Virus record (IMG/VR): IMGVR_UViG_3300022865_000009
Span: 1 to 53,814 of that record
Reading direction: 5' to 3' (one strand)
Source: a virus
DNA length: 53,814 bases
The first letter of the stretch is position 1. Each line of letters starts with the position of its first letter. The notes under the pieces were generated by a model. That model searched no databases and was not told the origin of the DNA. It saw nothing but the letters and a program-made list of their open reading frames with translations. Positions 49,515 to 53,814 of the stretch are shown here, piece after piece. Position numbers and translations under genes: made by a program.

Positions 49515-51388
49515 TGACTACTGAACTTACATTTACAACGACTGATAGTGACTGGACACCGCCCACTAGCTACCCAGATCTAAGCGATCGTTCTACGATA
49601 GCAATAGATTTAGAGACTAGAGATCCTAATATTAAAAAGACAGGACCAGGATGGCCGACTAAAGATGGAGAGATCGTTGGTATAGCAGTAGCAACAGATG
49701 GATTCAAAGGATACTTTCCTATAGCTCATGAAAGAGGAGATAATTTAGATCCGAACATGACTATGAAATGGTTTCAAAAAGTAATGGCATCAGATGCGGA
49801 TAAAATTTGTCACAATGCTTCATACGATATTGGTTGGTGTAGAGCTTCAGGGATAAAAACAAATGGAAAAATTATAGATACTATGCTTGCAGGAGCAATC
49901 ATTGATGAGAACAGAAGAGGTTATTCTTTGAACGCATTGTCTGCAGAATATCTTGGTGAAATAAAATCAGAAGTAAAATTAAGAGAGAAAGCAGAAGAGT
50001 GGGGACTAGATGCTAAAGCAGATTTATGGAAACTACCTCCATCATTTGTAGGAGAATATGCAGAACAAGATGCTGAACTAACTTTAAAACTGTGGAGAAA
50101 ATTTGAAACAGAAATTAAATTAAAAAATCTATCCTCTATTTTTGAAATGGAAACAAAGTTATTACCTATTTTAATAGAAATGCGTGAGCACGGAATAAGA
50201 ATGGATATGAATAAAGCTGAAGTAATGAAGAAAACTTTTGTTTTAGAAGAGAAGAAAAAACTGCATGAAATCAAGGGTTTAACGGGAATTGACGTAGAAT
50301 TATGGGCTGCAACATCTGTGGCTAAAGCCTTCGATTCAATGAAAGTACCTTATGATAGAACAGAAAAAACTAAGGCACCAAGCTTTACTACTAACTGGTT
50401 ACACAACTGTACTCACCCATTAGCTAAACTTGTTAGAGAAGCAAGAGAGATGAATAAGTTTCATTCAACTTTTATAGACTCTATATTTAAATTCGAACAC
50501 AAGGGAAGAATACATGCAGAAATTAATCAACTAAGATCTGATAATGGTGGAACAGTAACGGGAAGACTTTCAATGTCTAACCCTAATCTTCAGCAGGTAC
50601 CTGCAAGAAACAAAGAGTTTGGAAAACAAATTAGATCATTATTCTTACCCGACAAAGAAAAGCAATGGGGATCATTTGATTATTCACAACAAGAACCAAG
50701 ATTAGTAGTCCACTATGCATCAAGTGTAGATTCTGGATTTGAAGGAAGCTATGAACTAATTAAAGCATATCAAAATGAAGATGCAGACTTCCACCAAGTA
50801 GTAGCAGACATGGCCGACATACCAAGATCACAAGCTAAGACAATTAACCTTGGATTATTTTATGGTATGGGTGCAGCGAAACTATCTCGTGAACTTGGAA
50901 TTGATACGGAGAGTGCTAAACAATTGTTAAAAGAATATAATGCGAAGGTACCTTTTGTAAAACAGTTAGCAAATAAATGTATGTCAGTTGCAGATAAAAA
51001 GGGGGGTGTTGTAACTATAAGAGGCAGACATTGTAGATTTAATATGTGGGAGCCTAAAGCTTGGGGTGTATTCCAAGCAATGACAGAGCAGGAAGCTTTC
51101 TCTAAATACGAAATGCATCAATTAAAACGTGCAGGAACATACAAGGCTTTAAATAAACTGATTCAAGGTAGCGCAGCAGATCAGACTAAACAAGCAATCA
51201 TTGAATGTTACGAGGAAGGCCACCGGCCACTGCTACAAATACATGATGAATTATGTTTTAATATAGGTGGAGATGCAGATGTTAAAACTATTAAAAATAA
51301 AATGGAACATTGTTTAGATGATGTGCCAATGAAAGTTCCTTCTAAAGTTGATATAGCATTGGGGGACAACTGGGGAGAGGCAACGTAA
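49514..51388 (+). CDS. DNA polymerase, family A
   Basis: This 624-residue enzyme copies the phage genome. The proofreading domain is DEDDy-type: D32 and E34 (AIDLET), D105 (NASYDIGW) and Y182-x3-D186. The polymerase domain has motif A FDYSQQE (D389, E394), the O-helix RSQAKTINLGLFYG (R438, K442, Y450) and motif C HDE (577-579). No 5' nuclease domain is present, as usual in phages. The residue equivalent to E. coli Phe762 is leucine (L446). A DnaJ-like zinc insertion reported for HMO-2011 polymerase is not seen. Start chosen at the AGGAG-preceded ATG. Confidence 0.96.
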   Translation: MTTELTFTTTDSDWTPPTSYPDLSDRSTIAIDLETRDPNIKKTGPGWPTKDGEIVGIAVATDGFKGYFPIAHERGDNLDPNMTMKWFQKVMASDADKICHNASYDIGWCRASGIKTNGKIIDTMLAGAIIDENRRGYSLNALSAEYLGEIKSEVKLREKAEEWGLDAKADLWKLPPSFVGEYAEQDAELTLKLWRKFETEIKLKNLSSIFEMETKLLPILIEMREHGIRMDMNKAEVMKKTFVLEEKKKLHEIKGLTGIDVELWAATSVAKAFDSMKVPYDRTEKTKAPSFTTNWLHNCTHPLAKLVREAREMNKFHSTFIDSIFKFEHKGRIHAEINQLRSDNGGTVTGRLSMSNPNLQQVPARNKEFGKQIRSLFLPDKEKQWGSFDYSQQEPRLVVHYASSVDSGFEGSYELIKAYQNEDADFHQVVADMADIPRSQAKTINLGLFYGMGAAKLSRELGIDTESAKQLLKEYNAKVPFVKQLANKCMSVADKKGGVVTIRGRHCRFNMWEPKAWGVFQAMTEQEAFSKYEMHQLKRAGTYKALNKLIQGSAADQTKQAIIECYEEGHRPLLQIHDELCFNIGGDADVKTIKNKMEHCLDDVPMKVPSKVDIALGDNWGEAT

Positions 51389-51594
51389 TGGGAGAGAAAC
51401 CGATAGATCCAAAAGATCCTACTTTAATGGTAGGTCAATGCCCTCACTGTAAAGCTGATACTGTTTTTAAGAAAACAGGAGACAAGAATATCTTTCTCTG
51501 CAGAGTTTGTTATAAAACTGCAAAGCAATGGAAGAACGGGAAGATACATTGGTTTAAAGTCTCAGAGACTCACCCTTATATCGATTATGTTTAA
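51388..51594 (+). CDS. Zinc-ribbon small protein
   Basis: This 68-residue protein has two C-x2-C pairs, C18/C21 (CPHC) and C38/C41 (CRVC), spaced as in a zinc ribbon. It is coupled to the polymerase gene (TAATG). The rest is basic with WFKVSETHPYIDYV at the end. It may help polymerase or regulate transcription. Its stop and that of the next, opposite gene share a TTAA. Confidence 0.7.
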   Translation: MGEKPIDPKDPTLMVGQCPHCKADTVFKKTGDKNIFLCRVCYKTAKQWKNGKIHWFKVSETHPYIDYV

Positions 51595-51800
51595 CCAGCA
51601 AATAAATGCGTTTCGAAATCTTTATTATTCGAAGTAACAGCTTGCATATCTCTAGCAATTAATTCTTTAACAATTGTTTTAATTTCTTGAGATGTTTCTT
51701 GCATAGCGTTAGTTACTTTACCTTCTTCTAAATAAGCTTGGTTCCAAGAAGATTCTAAGCTAATTTTTCTAGCTAGTAGTGCTTGTTTTGATTCCATCAT
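51591..51800 (-). CDS. Small helical protein, minus strand
   Basis: This 69-residue protein is helical (RKISLESSWNQAYLEEG, IKTIVKELIARD) and unrecognised. A GAGGAG ribosome site lies in the end of the upstream gene and fits either of two adjacent ATGs (51800 or 51797). It overlaps that gene by 32 bases and meets the zinc-ribbon gene tail to tail. Confidence 0.6.
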   Translation of the reverse strand: MMESKQALLARKISLESSWNQAYLEEGKVTNAMQETSQEIKTIVKELIARDMQAVTSNNKDFETHLFAG

Positions 51801-51981
51801 TTAACTCCTCATAAGTTACTAAACACAGTTTTGGTTGAGTTAAAGTTTCTTCTTCAATTTTAACTTTACCCGTGTTTAATTCATTTATGAAATTAGGTAT
51901 CACTTGCTCTTCAGTGTCACAACTGACTTGATGATCTATATAGGCTCCTAAGTGACGAGCTTGGACACGATATAATTTCAT
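51769..51981 (-). CDS. Small protein of unknown function, minus strand
   Basis: This 70-residue protein begins MKLYRVQARHLGAYIDHQVSC, with an alpha-beta pattern, and ends in a polar stretch. The ATG lies six bases after a TATTAT box, so the message is probably leaderless. It is co-transcribed with the 51591-51800 gene. No family is known to me. Confidence 0.6.
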   Translation of the reverse strand: MKLYRVQARHLGAYIDHQVSCDTEEQVIPNFINELNTGKVKIEEETLTQPKLCLVTYEELNDGIKTSTTS

Positions 51982-51987
51982 AAGATA

Positions 51988-52016
51988 ATAATAGCCTTTT
52001 TTTGTTGATAAATCAA
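51988..52016 (-). promoter_or_regulatory. Leftward promoter, leaderless type
   Basis: On the minus strand TTGATT (52016-52011), a 17-base spacer and TATTAT (51993-51988) make a good promoter. The ATG at 51981 follows six bases after the -10 box and lacks a Shine-Dalgarno. Confidence 0.6.
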
Positions 52017-52255
52017 GTATTTACGTTAGGGTTGACTTCCAGACACTTTAAGCGTCCTTGTGTAATTGTCAAACCTTTTTTTGTGTATATTTCACGTAGA
52101 ACTTTACTTTTTCTTTTGACTGCAATTAAACAGTTTTCTTCACCTTTGTAATAAATAAAAGGTTGTTCTAAGATATTAAAACATTGTTCAAATTTATCTT
52201 CTATTTTAGGATCAATGAAACACATCATTCCAAATATAATAAAAGTTTTTATCAT
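52013..52255 (-). CDS. Small protein with hydrophobic N-terminus, minus strand
   Basis: This 80-residue protein starts MIKTFIIFGMMCFIDPKIED, a short hydrophobic stretch that could be a signal or membrane anchor, followed by a basic region with CLIAVKRKSKVLREIYTKKG. It is read leftward from the second divergent region, with a TATAAG box 11 bases before its ATG. The function is unknown. Confidence 0.55.
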   Translation of the reverse strand: MIKTFIIFGMMCFIDPKIEDKFEQCFNILEQPFIYYKGEENCLIAVKRKSKVLREIYTKKGLTITQGRLKCLEVNPNVNT

Positions 52256-52261
52256 TAGGGG

Positions 52262-52290
52262 TTGACCTTATATTAAATACCTCTTATATA
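52262..52290 (+). promoter_or_regulatory. Rightward promoter of the 52323 operon
   Basis: TTGACC (52262-52267), a 17-base spacer and TATATA (52285-52290) form the promoter. An inverted repeat, CTCTT (52281-52285) with AAGAG (52292-52296), surrounds the -10 box as an operator candidate. The reverse strand of TTGACCTTATA gives TATAAG for the 52255 gene. Confidence 0.6.
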
Positions 52291-52322
52291 CAAGAGATAC
52301 GCAATTATAACATAGGAGGACA

Positions 52323-52616
52323 ATGTTTAAAAGTAAAAGTTTATGCTTTAAAAGTTTTGTAACAAAAATAGATGATGTATTGTCAAAAGTACATTCCAAA
52401 ACAATTGGTGGTGAGCCCTTACAATACAATGATGATGAATGGATTAACGCTAGAGATAGGTTAATGGGAATGAAAATTGGAGGACATAACATGGCCACCT
52501 ACCCTATTAACTTTCAAATGGCAGATCATTTAATTTTATCTGAAGTTGGATCACGGGAAAAAGCAGAGAAGATTCATTTAGACGAATACTTTGCAAAAAT
52601 GAAAGGGACTAATTAA
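52323..52616 (+). CDS. Small early protein of unknown function
   Basis: This 97-residue protein follows an AGGAGGA ribosome site. It has DDEWINARDRLMGMKIGGH and ends in a helix (REKAEKIHLDEYFAKM). No family is recognised. It is the first gene of the last rightward operon, probably early. Confidence 0.6.
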   Translation: MFKSKSLCFKSFVTKIDDVLSKVHSKTIGGEPLQYNDDEWINARDRLMGMKIGGHNMATYPINFQMADHLILSEVGSREKAEKIHLDEYFAKMKGTN

Positions 52617-52727
52617 TTGATTAAATTAATAGTTTTAATATTATTATTGAGTGCGTGTACTAAAGATTTACAACCAAATCCTTACACAACTATAATAAAA
52701 CATATAATAAAAGGAGATAAAAAATGA
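52617..52727 (+). CDS. Tiny lipoprotein candidate (36 aa)
   Basis: I read a TTG start at 52617, directly after the upstream stop, with AAAGGG (52603-52608) before it. The product is MIKLIVLILLLSACTKDLQP and a short polar tail of 16 residues. LLSAC is a good lipobox with the cysteine at position 14, so the mature peptide would be a lipid-anchored 23-mer. It could be an outer-membrane spanin part or an entry-exclusion factor, but its length is below that of usual spanins. Its TGA overlaps the next ATG. Confidence 0.55.
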   Translation: MIKLIVLILLLSACTKDLQPNPYTTIIKHIIKGDKK

Positions 52728-52834
52728 CAGGTATATATTTAGGTTTAATTTTTGTTTTTATTTTAGCTTTTCCTAATTTTGTATTAGGCTCTATTGTAGC
52801 TTTAATTGCATTTATGTTTGGAGTATCATTTTAA
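52724..52834 (+). CDS. Tiny hydrophobic membrane protein (36 aa)
   Basis: The ATG at 52724 overlaps the stop of the lipoprotein gene and follows AAAGGAG. The 36 residues are almost all hydrophobic, with two short helices divided by FPN at 16-18 and a GS near 22. It could be a membrane partner of the lipoprotein. It ends in a TAATG junction with the next gene. Confidence 0.55.
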   Translation: MTGIYLGLIFVFILAFPNFVLGSIVALIAFMFGVSF

Positions 52835-53175
52835 TGAGTGAACAAAAATTAGACAAGGAGTTTGAAAAACTACAATCCGATTGGCAAAAAGCTTTAACTA
52901 AGTTTATGAACCGATCAGATAAACTAAATGATGCTTACCAAGAGGGAGCTCCTCCAGGAATGACAGAGACAATGTTGTTTGGTCTTATGTGGTATGTCAT
53001 TAAAGACAGATTAAAAAAATATACTTTAAAACATAGTGACATGGATGCTGAGTTAGAATTTGTAAGAGCCATGATGAAGAAAATATTAAACGAAGACTAT
53101 CCTAATTCTTTATTTGCTAAAGAAGATGGAAAATTAATACCTGTACAAACTGATAAAAAAATAACAATAAATTAG
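52834..53175 (+). CDS. Helical protein of unknown function
   Basis: This 113-residue protein is helical and mixed-charge (EFEKLQSDWQKALTKFMNR) and has PPGMTETMLFGLMWYVI in the middle. I do not recognise it. It lies in a row of tightly coupled small genes. A regulatory or host-interaction role is possible by location. Confidence 0.6.
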   Translation: MSEQKLDKEFEKLQSDWQKALTKFMNRSDKLNDAYQEGAPPGMTETMLFGLMWYVIKDRLKKYTLKHSDMDAELEFVRAMMKKILNEDYPNSLFAKEDGKLIPVQTDKKITIN

Positions 53176-53183
53176 GAGAAACT

Positions 53184-53387
53184 ATGGATATAAATAAATG
53201 GAAAAGTGTTGCAGTTAAAAAAGAAACTCACACAATGCTAACGGCCCTCTGCACTATGAAAGAAAGAAACCCAGCAAGGATGATTTCTAAATTAGTAAAT
53301 GACTATGTAGTGTTTCAAGCAAAGAAAGCAAAGAAACCTATTGAGACATTTAAAAAGGAACTGTTGCATAAGAATGCTAATACGTAA
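53184..53387 (+). CDS. Ribbon-helix-helix-like DNA-binding candidate
   Basis: This 67-residue protein begins DINKWKSVAVKKETHTMLTAL, where SVAVKKET could be the DNA-contact strand, followed by HTMLTALC and ARMISKLVNDYVVFQ as two helices. This is the form of an Arc/CopG-type ribbon-helix-helix repressor. It could bind the palindromes at the divergent promoters. The start follows a good TTAGGAG site. Confidence 0.6.
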   Translation: MDINKWKSVAVKKETHTMLTALCTMKERNPARMISKLVNDYVVFQAKKAKKPIETFKKELLHKNANT

Positions 53388-53814
53388 AATACATAATCTT
53401 AAACATTCACAAGGCATTAACTTTATTAAGGCTAATGAGCCTGGTGTTTATTTTTTATTCGATAAAGATAAAAAATTATCTTACATCGGTGAAAGTAAAT
53501 TTCCAATGTCTAGAATACTAGATCATTACTCTAGGGCTTATCAAAATAATAAAAGAGCTAAAGGTATTGGTCCTGTGTTTGATTATTTTAGAATCATAAA
53601 TTGTAAATCAAAAGATTCAAGAATAAGACAACATTATGAGAAACGTTGGATCCGTAAATTTAAAAGTCGTTTAAATTATAATACAAAAAACGAGTCATAT
53701 GATTTAAATTGGAAAGAGTTAAGTGGGTTTATTTTAGTATTTGATAACTTTTTTAAAAACACTAAAACTTGGTATAGATATTTAAATGATGATGTTATGA
53801 ATAAAAGAGATGTG
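53374..53814 (+). CDS. GIY-YIG endonuclease (partial at window end)
   Basis: From ATG 53374 the frame is open to the last base, giving at least 147 residues. It has GVYFLFD (24-30), YIGES (37-41), R47, the catalytic-type E89 (HYEKRWI) and N101, all expected of the GIY-YIG nuclease core. Such enzymes cut DNA in repair, homing or host DNA breakdown. If the map is circular, two more codons at window positions 1-6 and a TAA at 7-9 end it at 149 residues. It overlaps the preceding gene by 14 bases. Confidence 0.75.
   Translation, partial: MLIRKIHNLKHSQGINFIKANEPGVYFLFDKDKKLSYIGESKFPMSRILDHYSRAYQNNKRAKGIGPVFDYFRIINCKSKDSRIRQHYEKRWIRKFKSRLNYNTKNESYDLNWKELSGFILVFDNFFKNTKTWYRYLNDDVMNKRDV

Noticed and set aside
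49514-51388. DnaJ-type zinc insertion in the DNA polymerase as in HMO-2011
   Set aside because: Between exonuclease and polymerase parts there is no cluster of C-x2-C-x-G-x-G units. The only zinc-type protein nearby is the separate 51388 gene.
1-53814. Lysogeny module (integrase, excisionase, CI-like repressor)
   Set aside because: No tyrosine or serine recombinase motifs and no HTH repressor were found on either strand; only an RHH-like small protein is present.

Overview
The window reads as the genome, or nearly the whole genome, of a lytic short-tailed (podovirus-like) marine bacteriophage. The evidence is a large terminase, a long portal protein, a head module, two adaptor-like proteins, tail fibres, three very large candidate ejection proteins and a family A DNA polymerase with helicases and a primase. 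I see no integrase, excisionase or lysogeny repressor. The DNA is strongly AT-rich and densely packed, with many TAATG or TAGTG stop/start overlaps. Many small proteins are of types I recognise from marine virus genomes. Size, gene content and low GC recall the HMO-2011-type phages of SAR116/SAR11 marine alphaproteobacteria. That assignment is inference from memory, not a search.

Layout. 18-2329: two small genes, an unusual C-rich non-coding block with a perfect hairpin, and the large terminase. 2343-9716: small proteins with shared C-terminal peptides, a 752-residue polyvalent-type protein, the portal, a three-TM-type holin candidate and small genes. 9673-13200: co-chaperonin, scaffold candidate, decoration candidate and major capsid protein, closed by a strong terminator. 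13291-19033: virion beta proteins and small membrane proteins mixed with five 2-oxoglutarate/Fe(II) oxygenases, a sulfotransferase-like protein and an M15 endolysin. 19054-22343: small basic proteins, four of them ending in the same YYKD-type peptide, then head-tail adaptors. 22368-27637: tail fibre genes plus two more oxygenases. 27683-33950: a large tail protein, a carbamoyltransferase and two glycosyltransferases. 34006-42175: candidate ejection proteins and a small membrane-anchored protein. 42188-51594: replication and recombination (PD-(D/E)XK nuclease, SNF2 helicase on the minus strand, AEP-type primase, UvrD-like helicase, DNA polymerase). 51591-53814: small early-type genes on both strands, ending in a GIY-YIG nuclease gene that runs off the window end and would close in frame on the first nine bases of the window, suggesting a circular map.

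How it fits together. The replication block is organised around a pair of overlapping divergent promoters at 44522-44581, with a second similar pair at 52256-52322. Late genes run rightward from about position 860 to 42175. The most striking accessory content is seven oxygenases together with a carbamoyltransferase, two glycosyltransferases and a sulfotransferase-like protein, all placed among virion genes. This looks like a set for decorating a virion protein, glycan or other polymer; the substrate is not visible from sequence.
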